Part shown: positions 43,827 through 53,756 of the stretch, piece by piece
Position numbering within the stretch: the stretch's first letter is position 1
How the letters are laid out: every line of letters starts with the position of its first letter
Assembly (NCBI RefSeq): GCF_011492965.1
Contig: NZ_CP045121.1
Span: forward strand, 3,596,001 to 3,660,000
Origin: Rubrobacter marinus
GTDB lineage: Bacteria > Actinomycetota > Rubrobacteria > Rubrobacterales > Rubrobacteraceae
Direction of reading: 5' to 3'
Length of the DNA stretch: 64,000 nt
Program-made: the position numbers and the translations under genes
The notes under the pieces: model-generated
What the model saw: only the letters and a program-made list of their open reading frames with translations
The model's database searches: none
Told to the model about the DNA's origin: nothing

Positions 43827-46715
43827 TTACGCGGAGCCGCCGTCGCCGACGGGCGCCGTCTCCTGAACCTCTTCGACGCCGTCCTCGCCGCTCGCGTCCT
43901 CGTCCGCGTCCTTGAAGGCCTCGCGGACCATCTCGGCGTGCTCCTGCTTGTGGAAGCCCGCCGAGCCCTGCGCCGGGCTGGGCCGGGCGGGCTTGCCGAC
44001 GTAGCGTACGGGCAGCTCGCCGTCGACGAGCTCCCTGAGGCGCGGCTCCATAAAGGACCACGCCCCCATGTTCCGGGGCTCCTCCTGGACCCACACGATC
44101 TCCTGGAGGTTCGGGTAGCCCTCGACGACGGCCCTTATGTCCTCCTCGGGGAACGGGTAGAGGAGCTCGACGCGCGCCACGGCCGTGACCCCGTCCTGCT
44201 CCCGCGCCTCGCTCCCGACGAGCTCCGTGTAGATCTTGCCGGAGCACAGGATGAGCCTCTCGACCCCATCGGCGTTCCCCTGCATCTCCGCGTCGTCGAT
44301 CACGGGCTGGAACTTGCCCTCCGTGAGCTCCTCGAGCGTGGAGGAGGCCAGGGGGTGGCGGAGCAGGCTCTTCGGGGTCATGAGGATGAGGGGCCGCTTG
44401 TTCTCGCTGAGCGCGGCCTGGGCGCGCAGGAGGTGGAAGTACTGCGCGGCGGTGGTGCAGTTGGCGACGCGGATGTTCTCGTGGGCCGCGAGCTGCAGGT
44501 AGCGCTCGAGGCGGGCGGAGGAGTGCTCCGGGCCCTGGCCCTCGTAGCCGTGCGGCAGGAGCAGGACGAGCCCCGAGGTCCGGCCCCACTTGGACTGCCC
44601 CGAGACGACGAACTGGTCGATCATCGGCTGCGCGACGTTCGCGAAGTCCCCGTACTGGGCCTCCCACAACACGAGCGTCTCCGCGGCGTTCATCGTGTAG
44701 CCGTACTCGAAGCCGACGACGGCGATCTCCGAGAGCGGGCTGTTGTGCACCGCGAAGGAGGCCTTCGCCCCCGGGAGGTGCTGCAGCGGCACGTAGGGCT
44801 CGTTGGTCTCCACGTCGTAGAGGGCCGCGTGGCGCTGGGAGAAGGTCCCCCTCGCCGAGTCCTGGCCGGTGAGCCGGACCGGGACGCCGTCCTCCAGAAG
44901 CGTCCCGAAGGCGAGCGCCTCGGCGTGGCCCCAATCTATCCTGTTGCCGCTCCCGTTCAGCTCCCCGCGGTTCTTGTTGAGGAGCCGCTCCAGCTTAGGG
45001 TTCGGGTTGAAGCCCTCCGGGGTCTCCAGCAGGGCCTGGTTTATGCGCGCGAGATCCTCGGCCGGGACCGCCGTCTCTGGGACCTCGACGAGCGGGGTGT
45101 GGGGCTGGTCGGTGACCGCGTCCTCCTCGGCGAGCTCCTCGTTCTCCGGGTTCTTGCGGATCTCCTCCATCTGGGACATGACCTCTTCGACCATGGCGTC
45201 GGCCTCGCCCGGCTCGATGATGCCGCGCTCCTCGAGCGTCTTCGCCCACACCTCGCGCACGGTGGGGTGGTTGTTGATGGTCTCGTACATCTTCGGCTGG
45301 GTGTACGTCGGCTCGTCGCCCTCGTTGTGGCCGAAGCGCCGGTAGCCGATAAGGTCGACCATGAAGTCCTTGGCGAACTTCTCCCGGTAGGCGTAGGCCA
45401 TGCGCGTCGCCGCGAGGCAGGCCTCCGGGTCGTCGGCGTTGACGTGGACGACCGGGATCTCGTAGCCCTTCGCCAGGTCGCTCGCGTAGGTGGTCGAGCG
45501 GGCGTCCTTCTTCTCGGTGGTGAAGCCGATCTGGTTGTTGGTGATGATGTGGATCGTGCCGCCCGTCCGGTAGCCGGGCAGGCGGGAGAGGTTCAGCGTC
45601 TCCGCCACCACGCCCTCGCCCGGGAACGCGGCGTCCCCGTGGATGAGGACCGGCAGCGAGGCCTCCTCGTCGCGCCCGGGCTCCCCGGCCCCGTCGCGGG
45701 TCTCCTGGGCGGCGCGCGCCATCCCCTCGACGACCGGGTCGACGTGCTCGAGGTGGCTGGGGTTGGGCGCGAGGTTGACGAGCACGTGCTGGTCGGCCAC
45801 CTCGTCGCCGAGGTGGTAGCCCCGGATGCCGAGGTGGTACTTCACGTCCCCGACCCAGCCCCCGCCGGGGCTGCCGGCGGCCGAGGAGTCCTCGCCCTTG
45901 TCCGGCTGCTGGAACTCGCCGAAGATCTTCTTGTACGGCTTGTCCAGGACGTGCGCGAGCACGTTGAGGCGGCCGCGGTGGGCCATGCCGAGGACCATCT
46001 CGGGCGTCCCGGCGTCGGCGGCCGAGCGGGCCAGGCCGTTGAGCATCGGCACCACCATGTCCACGCCCTCGACGCTGAAGCGCTTCTGCCCGAGAAACGC
46101 CCTGTGGAGGAACTTCTCGAAGGAGTCGACGCGCGTGAGGCGCATCAGGAGGCGCTTCGCCGACTCGCCCTCGTGGCGGCGGTAGAAGCGCCCGGACTCG
46201 ACGGCCTCCCTGAGCCAGAACCGCTCCTCGGGGTTCGTCACGTGGCCGAAGTCGTAGCCGGTGGTGTTGCAGTAGATGTCGCGGAGCTCCTCGACCGCCT
46301 CGCGCGCGTTGCTCGTGCGCTCGGCGACGGGCCCGCCGATCACCAGGGTCGGCAGGTGCTCGAGGTCTTCGTCCGTGATCCTGTAGAACGTCGGGTCGAG
46401 CGTCGGGTCGCCGGGGGGCTCGCTCCCCAAGGGATCCAGCCTCGCCGCCGTGTGGCCGAAGTCCCTTATGTGCCGGACGTGCTTGGAGGCCCCGACGGCC
46501 TTCTCCACGTCGAGCTCGACCGTCGCCCCTCCGGAGCCGTTGCGCGAGCCGTTCGCGCCCGAGACGTCCTTGGGCGGCCCCCACTCCTCGAAGAAGCTCC
46601 TCGTCCGCTCGTCGACGGAGTCGGGGTCTTCCCTGAACCTTTCGTAAAGCTCCAGAACGTAGCCGAGGTTCGGGCCGAAGAATTGGCTCTCGGTACGGTT
46701 TTCCAACAGGATCAC
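43827..46715 (-). CDS. sucA: 2-oxoglutarate dehydrogenase E1 component
   Basis: About 962 residues from the GTG at 46715 (VILLENRTESQFFGPNLGYV); the open frame extends 13 codons further. The N-terminal NLGYVLELYERFREDPDSVD is the short E1 start, not the fused acyltransferase domain of mycobacterial Kgd. Thiamine and catalytic stretches: MVLGMAHRGRLNVLAHVLDK, LIHGDAAFPGEGVVAETLNL, and IHIITNNQIGFTT. The C-terminal VWVQEEPRNMGAWSFMEPRL is strongly conserved. It decarboxylates 2-oxoglutarate for the TCA cycle and heads the sucA-sucB pair. Confidence 0.94.
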   Translation of the reverse strand: MILLENRTESQFFGPNLGYVLELYERFREDPDSVDERTRSFFEEWGPPKDVSGANGSRNGSGGATVELDVEKAVGASKHVRHIRDFGHTAARLDPLGSEPPGDPTLDPTFYRITDEDLEHLPTLVIGGPVAERTSNAREAVEELRDIYCNTTGYDFGHVTNPEERFWLREAVESGRFYRRHEGESAKRLLMRLTRVDSFEKFLHRAFLGQKRFSVEGVDMVVPMLNGLARSAADAGTPEMVLGMAHRGRLNVLAHVLDKPYKKIFGEFQQPDKGEDSSAAGSPGGGWVGDVKYHLGIRGYHLGDEVADQHVLVNLAPNPSHLEHVDPVVEGMARAAQETRDGAGEPGRDEEASLPVLIHGDAAFPGEGVVAETLNLSRLPGYRTGGTIHIITNNQIGFTTEKKDARSTTYASDLAKGYEIPVVHVNADDPEACLAATRMAYAYREKFAKDFMVDLIGYRRFGHNEGDEPTYTQPKMYETINNHPTVREVWAKTLEERGIIEPGEADAMVEEVMSQMEEIRKNPENEELAEEDAVTDQPHTPLVEVPETAVPAEDLARINQALLETPEGFNPNPKLERLLNKNRGELNGSGNRIDWGHAEALAFGTLLEDGVPVRLTGQDSARGTFSQRHAALYDVETNEPYVPLQHLPGAKASFAVHNSPLSEIAVVGFEYGYTMNAAETLVLWEAQYGDFANVAQPMIDQFVVSGQSKWGRTSGLVLLLPHGYEGQGPEHSSARLERYLQLAAHENIRVANCTTAAQYFHLLRAQAALSENKRPLILMTPKSLLRHPLASSTLEELTEGKFQPVIDDAEMQGNADGVERLILCSGKIYTELVGSEAREQDGVTAVARVELLYPFPEEDIRAVVEGYPNLQEIVWVQEEPRNMGAWSFMEPRLRELVDGELPVRYVGKPARPSPAQGSAGFHKQEHAEMVREAFKDADEDASGEDGVEEVQETAPVGDGGSA

Positions 46716-46892
46716 ACCCTCACGTATCTTCTCGCATGTTTCCGGCCGAGCCACCGTTGTACGGCCGGGCCTGCCCGCGCCGCCGCGGGTGCCGTGCTTT
46801 CTCTCATACTACCGCATCTCCTACCGGCGTTCTTACCCCGAACGGCGCGCCAATCACCTCGAAAGGGGCGATTTTATGCCGCGTAAGCCCCG

Positions 46893-47207
46893 CTATCCCC
46901 GGGCTCCGTCGAGCGCCGAGCGCAGGTCCTCGGCCATCCCCGAGTGGCCGAACTTCTCCGCCTTGCCGACGCCCTCGGAGTAGGCGGCGCGGGCCTCGTC
47001 CCCGCGCCCGAGGCGCTCCAGGACCTCGCCGAGCCTGAGGTACGCGTTGCCCTCGTCCTCGTGCGCGTCGAGGTAACGCCTCAACACCGCCGCCTCGTCC
47101 TCGTCGCGGCCGGCCTTGCCGTACTCGTTGGCGAGGGCCAGAAGGCCGGTCGGGTTGTTCGGGTTGTCCGCGAGCATCCGCTCGAAGTACTCGATCCTGT
47201 TCTCCAA
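46893..47207 (-). CDS. tetratricopeptide-repeat protein
   Basis: 104 residues forming about three helical hairpins: MENRIEYFERMLADNPNNPT, LLALANEYGKAGRDEDEAAV, GNAYLRLGEVLERLGRGDEA, with TPR spacing of Gly/Ala and Leu/Tyr. TPR proteins bind partners; none is indicated here. It sits between sucA and the divergent PLP lyase gene. The short length is usual for stand-alone scaffold TPRs. Confidence 0.8.
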   Translation of the reverse strand: MENRIEYFERMLADNPNNPTGLLALANEYGKAGRDEDEAAVLRRYLDAHEDEGNAYLRLGEVLERLGRGDEARAAYSEGVGKAEKFGHSGMAEDLRSALDGARG

Positions 47208-47329
47208 AAGAAGGCTCCCCGTCTCCGAAACACCGCGGGCCGCGGCCTTTGGCGACCCCTCGTGCGTTAGTATAGGGCAAGCAGGTTTTCGTCCAGAGTC
47301 CAGGGGTATCCGAGAGATGAGATCAGGGG

Positions 47330-48576
47330 ATGCAATTGAAGCGTTTCGAGACCCGTGCCGTCCACGCCGGTGAGCGCCGCGCCAGGGAGAACGGCGGGGG
47401 CAAGAACGGCGGCGGCGGCAAGGGCTTCTACCCGATCTCGACCCCCGTCCACCTCTCGACGACCTTCGCGCACGACGAGATCGAGCAGACCGACAGGGTC
47501 CTGGGCGGCGAGGAGTTCGGCTACAGCTACGCGAGGTACGGCAACCCCACGGTGACGGCCTTCGAGGACGCGGTCGCCGCCCTCGAGTGTAGCGGCGACC
47601 CCGACGGGGCCCGCGCCTTCGCCTTCGCCTCGGGGATGGCCGCGATGCACGCGGCCCTCTCGGCGGCGGAGCTCGGCGGCGGGGGGACCGTGCTGGCGGC
47701 GGAGCAGCTCTACGGCTCGACGGCGACGCTGCTCGTCCAGGTCTTCGGCGCGGCCGGGGTCGAGGTGCGCTTCGTGGACGTGTGCGACCTCGAAGCCGTC
47801 CGCAAAAAGGTCGCCGAGCTCTCGCCCCGCGCCGTCGTCGTCGAGACGATCTCCAACCCTTTGCTGCGCGTCGCGGACGTGCCGGCGATCGCCGAGATCA
47901 CGCGCGAGGCGGGCTCCACCCTGATCGTGGACGCCACCTTCTCCACCCCCTACCTTCAGCGCCCCCTGGAGCTCGGAGCGGACATCGTCGTCCACAGCGC
48001 CACAAAGTACCTCTCCGGCCACGGCGACCTGACCGCCGGCATCGTGGTCGCGGGCGCCCCCTACGACGGGGCCCTCGACTCCCTGCGCAAGCTCGTCGGC
48101 GGCACTCTGGGCCCCTTCGAGGCGTGGCTCGCCCTGCGCGGCCTGAAGACCCTACCCCTGCGCATGGAGCGCCAGTGCGAGAACGCGAGCGAGGTCGCCG
48201 GACGCCTGGCCTCCCACCCGAAGGTCTCGAAGGTCAACCACCCCTCCCTCAAGAACCACCCGGACGGCGAGGTCGCCCGCCGCGTGCTCGACGGCTCCGG
48301 CGGGCTGCTCTCCTTCGAGCTGGCCGCCGGGGACGGGGAGGAGGGCCGCGCGGCGGCCTTTCGCTTCCTGAACGCGCTCGAGCTCTGCGTGACGGCCCCG
48401 AGCCTCGGGGACATCTACACGCTCGCCATACATCCCGCGACCTCCTCCCACCGCGAGCTCTCCCCTCCCGGCGCAAGCGCCTCGGGGTGGAGGAGAACCT
48501 GATCCGGGTCTCCCTCGGCATCGAGCACCCCGACGACGTCTTCGCGGACCTGGAGCAGGCCCTGGAGAGGGTCTAG
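47330..48576 (+). CDS. Cys/Met metabolism PLP-dependent enzyme (gamma-synthase/lyase type), frameshift near end
   Basis: MQLKRFETRAVHAGERRARE opens the family, with YSYARYGNPTVTAFEDAVAA, FASGMAAMHAALSAAE, and VHSATKYLSGHGDLT with PLP Lys226. A loop of Gly/Lys/Asn at ~21-32 is unusual. One missing base near 48470 ends the frame early; the next frame finishes RKRLGVEENLIRVSLGIEHP and DDVFADLEQALERV, a normal ~415-residue end. It may be cystathionine gamma-synthase/lyase or methionine gamma-lyase. It is followed at 12 bases by a cysteine-dioxygenase-like gene, so sulfur amino-acid breakdown is plausible. Confidence 0.85.
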
Positions 48577-48588
48577 GAGGGCCGGAGC

Positions 48589-49221
48589 GTGTGCGGCCCG
48601 GAGACCGGCGGCCCGGCCAACGGGGACGAGTACGTCCTCGACACCCCCACCGTCCGCTCGTTCGTTGCCAGGGTCAGGGAGACGATCTCCCGGGCGAGCG
48701 GCCCGGAGGAGGCGGTCGAGGGCCTACGCCCGGTCTTCTCGGAGCTTCTCGCGGACGAGGGCTGGCTCCCTGAGAAGTACCGCTCCCCCGTCCCCGAGAG
48801 CGGGATGGGCGGCGGCATCGGCCAGTGGCTCCTCTTCCGCTCGGCCGGGCGCGACCTCTCCCTCTTCGCCCTCGTCGTGCCCCCGGGTGCCGCCACCCCC
48901 GTCCACGACCACCTCGCCTGGGGCCTCGTCGGGCTCTACAGGGGAGAGCAGGAGGAGACCGTCTACGACGCCGAGGGGGAAGAGCTGGCCGTCAGGGTAA
49001 GCCGCACGGTAAAGAGGGGCGACTTCTACGGGCTCCTCCCGCCGAGGGACGACGTCCACCGCGTCCGCACCACGGGCCCGGAGACCTCCGTCTCGATCCA
49101 CCTCCTGGCGAACGACACCGGCTGCGTCTGGCGCCACTCCTACGACCCGGAGACCGGGGCGGTCTCCCCCTTCCGCAGCGGCTACGCGAACCGCCCCTGC
49201 CCGCCGGACGACGGACGGTAG
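48589..49221 (+). CDS. cysteine dioxygenase-like cupin protein
   Basis: 210 residues from a GTG. The cupin metal site is visible as TPVHDHLAWGLVGLYRGEQE (His106, His108) with a third ligand in PPRDDVHRVR (His157), the 3-His pattern of thiol dioxygenases. ETSVSIHLLANDTGCVWRHS follows, typical of the CDO-like group. Such enzymes oxidise cysteine or 3-mercaptopropionate to a sulfinate. It overlaps functionally with the upstream PLP lyase. Substrate is not certain. Confidence 0.8.
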   Translation: MCGPETGGPANGDEYVLDTPTVRSFVARVRETISRASGPEEAVEGLRPVFSELLADEGWLPEKYRSPVPESGMGGGIGQWLLFRSAGRDLSLFALVVPPGAATPVHDHLAWGLVGLYRGEQEETVYDAEGEELAVRVSRTVKRGDFYGLLPPRDDVHRVRTTGPETSVSIHLLANDTGCVWRHSYDPETGAVSPFRSGYANRPCPPDDGR

Positions 49222-49231
49222 GTGCGCGGGC

Positions 49232-50261
49232 ATGGGGCGACGCCTCGCCCGCCTCGCGGTCCTTCTAGCTTTTCTCCTCATCGGGCCGTGGGCCGGCGCG
49301 TCGCGCGCGCAGGGTGAGGGTCCGGAGGTCTTTGTCGCGCGGGTCGAAGGCTCCATAGACGGCCGGACGGCGGCGTACGTCTCGCGCGTCGTCGCCGAGG
49401 CCGAGGAGGCCGGGGCCGCGGCGGTCGTGCTGGAGCTCGACACCCCCGGCGGCAGCCTGGACGCGACGCAGAGGATCGTGCGCGCCGAGAGCAACGCCGA
49501 AGGGGTGCCGGTGGTGACGTACGTAACCCCGCGCGGGGCGCGGGCGGCGAGCGCAGGGACGTTCGTGGCGATGGGGAGCGACGTGGCGGCGATGGCGCCC
49601 CAGACGAGGCTCGGGGCGGCGCACCCGGTCCTCGCGACGGGGGCGGAGATCGAGGGGCCCCTGGGCGAGAAGGTGACGAACGACGCCGCCGCGCTCATGG
49701 TCGGCCTCGCCGACGCCCACGGCAGGGACGAGGCCTGGGCGGAGAGCGCCGTCCGGGAGAGCGCCGCGGTCGACGCGGCCGAGGCGCTGGAGCTCGGGGT
49801 GGTGGAGCACGTCGAGGAGGACCTCCGGGCGGTGCTCGACGAGGCCGACGGGACCCGGGTCGAGCCGAAGGGTCTCACGCTGCGCACCCGGGGGCGGCGC
49901 TCGTGCAGCAGCCGCCGACCTTCGGGAGCGGACCGGGATCCCGCCCGCCCTCCTGTGGGTCCTGGCGGGGCTCTCGGCGCTCGCCGTGGCGCTCGCGGCC
50001 CTCGGGTACTGGCGGATGGTGCGCGAGAGGGTCACGACGGGGGCGGAGGGCATGATCGGGGAGGTCGGCACCGTCCGCCGAACGGTGGTCGAGGGGATGG
50101 GCGGCCTCGTCTTCGTCCACGGCGAGCGCTGGCGCGCGGTGCCGGAGAGAGCCGAGCACGCCCCCATAAGCACCGGCACCAGGGTCGAGGTCGTCGCCCT
50201 CCGGGAGGGGGCGGTCGTGGTGCGCCCCGCCGGGGCGTCCGACCCCGGCGATCGAGCCTGA
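49232..50261 (+). CDS. NfeD/ClpP-type membrane serine protease, two frameshifts
   Basis: Signal peptide at residues 1-26. The ClpP-like domain has LELDTPGGSLDATQRIVRAE and VTPRGARAASAGTFVAMGSD with nucleophile Ser107. After ~215 residues one G is missing in a run near 49890 and another near 49920. The other frame continues with PALLWVLAGLSALAVALAAL (membrane helix) and the NfeD OB domain: MIGEVGTVRRTVVEGMGGLV, GTRVEVVALREGAVVVRP. Bridged, it is an NfeD1b-like protein of ~340 residues, usually paired with a stomatin gene; none is adjacent here. Confidence 0.8.
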
Positions 50262-50339
50262 GGGGGAAGTGGACGCGGGGCTCCCAAGCTGCGAGAGTTG
50301 ATCCCTACACGGAGGTTGACGGAGCAGAGGAGGCCGGCT

Positions 50340-51275
50340 GTGGCTAGGACGCACTACTTCCCGGGGGACAGGGTCCACTACGTCTGGGACAACGAGCTCG
50401 AGCCGGTCCTGGAGGTGGAGCCGGGCGACACGGTCGTCTACCAGACGCGGGAGGTGTCGGACGGCCAGATCACGCCGGACTCCACCGCCGACGCCCTCGC
50501 GACCTTCGATTGGGACCGCGTCTACCCCCTCTCGGGGCCGGTGAGCGTGCGGGGCGCCGAGCCCGGCGACGTCGTCGAGGTCGAGGTCGTGGACATCCAC
50601 ACCTTGGGCTGGGGCTGGACGGCGGTCATCCCCGGCTTCGGGCTCCTGCCGGAGGACTTCCCCGACGCGTACCTCAAGATCTTCGACCTCACGACCGGCG
50701 ACTACACGCTCTTCAAGGACGACGTGCGGATACCCGTCGAGCCCTTCTTCGGGACGATGGGGGTCTCCCCGGCGGACACCACCGAGAAGCCCGTGATCAT
50801 GCCGCCCGGGCCGTTCGGCGGCAACATGGACACGCGCCACATCACCAAGGGCTCCAGGCTCTACCTGCCCGTGCAGGTGCCGGGCGGCCTCTTCTCCTGC
50901 GGCGACGCCCACGCGGCCCAGGGCGACGGCGAGGTCTGCGTCACCGGCATCGAGAGCCCGATGTACGCGGCGCTGCGCTTCGGCCTGATCAAGGGCCGAC
51001 AGCTACGCGCCCCCCAGTTCGTCACCCCGGGCCCCCTCACCCCGAAGTCCGAGGGGGCCGGCTGGTACGCGACGATGGGCGTGGGCCCCGACCTCATGCG
51101 GGCCACGCAGGACTCCATGCGGGCGATGGTCGACCACGTCAGCGCGACCTACCACATGGAGCCGGTCGAGGCCTACGTGCTGGCGAGCCTCGCCGTGGAC
51201 CTCAAGATCAGCGAGGTCGTCGACCGGCCAAACTGGATCGTCTCCTCGTACCTGCCCCTCGCGCTCTTCCGGTAG
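50340..51275 (+). CDS. acetamidase/formamidase family protein
   Basis: 311 residues from a GTG after GAGGAGG; an earlier in-frame codon at 50298 lacks a ribosome site. Family marks: VEPGDTVVYQTREVSDGQI, PLSGPVSVRGAEPGDVVEVE, MPPGPFGGNMDTRHITKGSR, and LFSCGDAHAAQGDGEVCVTG, which carries the conserved Asp/His residues. It probably hydrolyses a small amide to acid and ammonia in the cytosol. The next gene starts 5 bases later, so the two are co-transcribed. Confidence 0.88.
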   Translation: MARTHYFPGDRVHYVWDNELEPVLEVEPGDTVVYQTREVSDGQITPDSTADALATFDWDRVYPLSGPVSVRGAEPGDVVEVEVVDIHTLGWGWTAVIPGFGLLPEDFPDAYLKIFDLTTGDYTLFKDDVRIPVEPFFGTMGVSPADTTEKPVIMPPGPFGGNMDTRHITKGSRLYLPVQVPGGLFSCGDAHAAQGDGEVCVTGIESPMYAALRFGLIKGRQLRAPQFVTPGPLTPKSEGAGWYATMGVGPDLMRATQDSMRAMVDHVSATYHMEPVEAYVLASLAVDLKISEVVDRPNWIVSSYLPLALFR

Positions 51276-51280
51276 CCCGG

Positions 51281-52163
51281 ATGAGAGTAGGCTTCGTCGG
51301 CCTCGGCCTCATGGGCGCGCCGATGGCGAAGAACCTCATGGCGGCGGGCCACGAGCTCGTCCTGCACAACCGCACGAGGCACAAGGCCGAGGAGTTGGCG
51401 GGCGAAGGGGCCACCGCGGCCGGTAGCCCCAGGGAGGCCGCCGAGGGCTCGGACGTCGTCATCACCATGCTCCCCGGGCCGCCGGAGGTCGAGGCGGTCT
51501 TCGGGGAGATGTTGGAGGCGGCCGGGGAGGGCACGCTCCTCGTGGACATGAGCACGAGCTCGCCGATCCTCGCCCGCAAGCTCGCCGGCGAGGCCCGCGA
51601 GAAGGGGATAGGCACCCTCGACGCCCCCGTCTCGGGCGGGGACGTCGGCGCGATCGAAGGGACGCTCTCGATCATGGTCGGCGGAGAGAAGGAAGACTTC
51701 GAGCGGGCCAGGCCGCTGTTCGAGGCGATGGCGGGACGGTCACGCACGTCGGGGGCCGGGGGCGGGCCAGACCGTGAAGGCGTGCAACCAGATCGTGGTG
51801 GCGCTCGTCATCGAGGCGGTCTCGGAGGCGCTGGTCCTCGGCGAGAGGGCCGGGGTGGAGCCGTCGAAGGTCCTCGACGTCCTCTCGGGCGGGCTCGCGG
51901 GCAACAAGGTCATGGAGGTCAAGCGCGAGAAGTTCCTCTCGCGGGACTTCTCCCCGGGCGGGAAGTCGAGGTTCCACCTCAAGGACCTCGGGATCGCGCT
52001 CGCGGCGGCGCGGGAGAGCGGGGTCCCCCTCCCCGTCACGGCGCTCGTAAACGAGATGTTCGGGGCGCTGGTGGCGCGAGGGATGGGGGATCGGGACCAT
52101 TCGGCCCTGGTCTCCCTGCTCGACGGCTGGGCGCGGCCGGCGGGCGGGCAGGGCCGCCCGTAG
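51281..52163 (+). CDS. 3-hydroxyisobutyrate dehydrogenase-like oxidoreductase, frameshifted
   Basis: MRVGFVGLGLMGAPMAKNLM is the NAD(P) motif. ITMLPGPPEVEAVF, LLVDMSTSSPILARKLAGEA and LDAPVSGGDVGAIEGTLSIM (substrate loop) are typical beta-hydroxyacid dehydrogenase. A missing G near 51737 and a further shift in the GC-rich stretch to 51770 interrupt it; the other frame resumes VKACNQIVVALVIEAVSEAL with catalytic Lys and Asn. The tail FHLKDLGIALAAARESGVPL is conserved. A valine-catabolic role fits the branched-chain genes elsewhere, but tartronate-semialdehyde-type activity is possible. Confidence 0.87.
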
Positions 52164-52228
52164 AAACCCGCTCCCCGGGGTAGAACGCTACCTCGTGCTT
52201 CAGGTTCCCCAGGAAACGGAGAGACGTT

Positions 52229-53506
52229 ATGCAGAACGGGTTTGATCTCGTGGTGGTCGGGGCGGGACCGGGTGGGATGGGGACGGCGTACTACGCCGCG
52301 AGGCTGGGGCTCCGGGTGTTGCTGGTCGAGAAGGACCGGTTCCCGCGCGACAGGGTCTGCGGGGACGGTATGCTCGCCCAGACCGTCGCGGAGATGGAGC
52401 GCCTCGGCCTCGGCGACTACCTCGCGGAGGAGCACCACGGCGTGATCGAGGGCTTCAACATACGCACGAAGACCGCCCGCTTCTCCGAGGGGCTCCCGCC
52501 GGACCCGCGCGCCTCGCGCGGCTACGTCGTCCGCCGCAGCGAGTTCGAGCCGAAGATCATGGAACGCACCCTCGCGGCCGGCGCGACCCTCCGGGAGGGC
52601 GTCGAGGCGCGGCGCGTCCTGCGCTCCCCGGCCGGCGAGACGCGCGGCATCGAGCTCCTGGACGAGTCGGGCGCGCCGGAGCAGATCCCGGCGCCGATGG
52701 TCGTGACGGCGGGCGGCTGGGGCGGCTTCGAGGGCGGGAGGCAGGAGGGCCTCGCGGCGATGGTCGTCTCGCGGCAGTACTTCTCCGGCCTGCCGGACCC
52801 CGGCCTGCCCCAGAGAAACCTCCTGCAGGTCTGGTTCACGGCCGACATAGAGAGCCTCGGGGTGGGGTACGGCCGGATCTTCTACCTCAACGACGGCTCC
52901 GCGAACGTGGGGGTCGCGGTCTACGGGCACAACCTGCCCGGGGAACCGGCCGCCCGCGAGGCCGCCCTCCGCCGCCTGCACGAGAGGTTTCTCGCCGAGC
53001 CGGAGGTCGCGGAGATGCTCGACGGCGCGGAGCCCGAGGAAGAGATGGCGAGCCGGACGTTCGCGTCGAGCGGCTACGGGGTCTCGCGCAGCGAGGCGGG
53101 CCTCTTGAAGGTCGGGGACGCGGGCGGCACGAGCCACCCCGTCAGCGGCGAGGGGATAGGCTTCGCGCTGGAGGCCGGGCGCCTGGCCGCCGGGTGGGCG
53201 CACGAGGCCCACCGCCGGCGCGACTTCTCCGCGGCCCTCCTCTCGGGCTACGCGCGCCAAATCAAAGGGCTCCACTCCCTCCGCCAGCCCACGACCCAGG
53301 GGCTCGTCTCGCTCGTCAACCGCCTCCCCCGCCTCGACCTCATGGAGCCGGTCTTCGAGCGCTGCCCCTCCGACGAGCGGCTGCGGCGTACCCTGGCCGA
53401 GTGCCTCGCCGGCAACAGGGACGCGGGCGTGATGCTCCGGAGGCACCCCGCGACGGTCGCCCGCGCCGTCGGTGCGGCGGTCCGCAGGGTAGTCGCCCGG
53501 ACGTAG
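52229..53506 (+). CDS. geranylgeranyl reductase-like FAD-dependent oxidoreductase
   Basis: 425 residues. The FAD motif VVVGAGPGGMGTAYYAARLG (GxGxxG at 11-16), the family-specific FPRDRVCGDGM, and the second FAD stretch LLKVGDAGGTSHPVSGEGIG define this flavoprotein group. Members saturate isoprenoid chains of lipids or quinones such as menaquinone. GAAACGGAGAG precedes the ATG. The C-terminal ~100 residues are helical. It ends the rightward block; the sequence downstream becomes markedly less GC-rich. Confidence 0.85.
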   Translation: MQNGFDLVVVGAGPGGMGTAYYAARLGLRVLLVEKDRFPRDRVCGDGMLAQTVAEMERLGLGDYLAEEHHGVIEGFNIRTKTARFSEGLPPDPRASRGYVVRRSEFEPKIMERTLAAGATLREGVEARRVLRSPAGETRGIELLDESGAPEQIPAPMVVTAGGWGGFEGGRQEGLAAMVVSRQYFSGLPDPGLPQRNLLQVWFTADIESLGVGYGRIFYLNDGSANVGVAVYGHNLPGEPAAREAALRRLHERFLAEPEVAEMLDGAEPEEEMASRTFASSGYGVSRSEAGLLKVGDAGGTSHPVSGEGIGFALEAGRLAAGWAHEAHRRRDFSAALLSGYARQIKGLHSLRQPTTQGLVSLVNRLPRLDLMEPVFERCPSDERLRRTLAECLAGNRDAGVMLRRHPATVARAVGAAVRRVVART

Positions 53507-53756
53507 GTCAGGCTTCTGCCGAAAAGATTTCAGAAACCTGTCCTTCTTCGGCGACTGGCGCAACTGGCTCTCGGCTTTCGTGTCAACAGCCGGTCCCTTC
53601 CTTACGGGATGCATTTGATGAAAGTTGTTAGGTTGCGAACAGCGCAGTCCAGGAACAGATCAAGTGGAGCAATCGCCGAAGATCTTTTGTGGAAAGATAG
53701 GCGCTAGATTTCATGGAGGATCTGTGCGGAACTTGAATTGAGCGAGTGCAGCTAAA

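Noticed and set aside
42561..46886. 1441-residue plus-strand open frame opposite sucA/sucB
   Set aside because: A shadow of GC-rich genes on the other strand; the minus strand has all E1 and E2 motifs.
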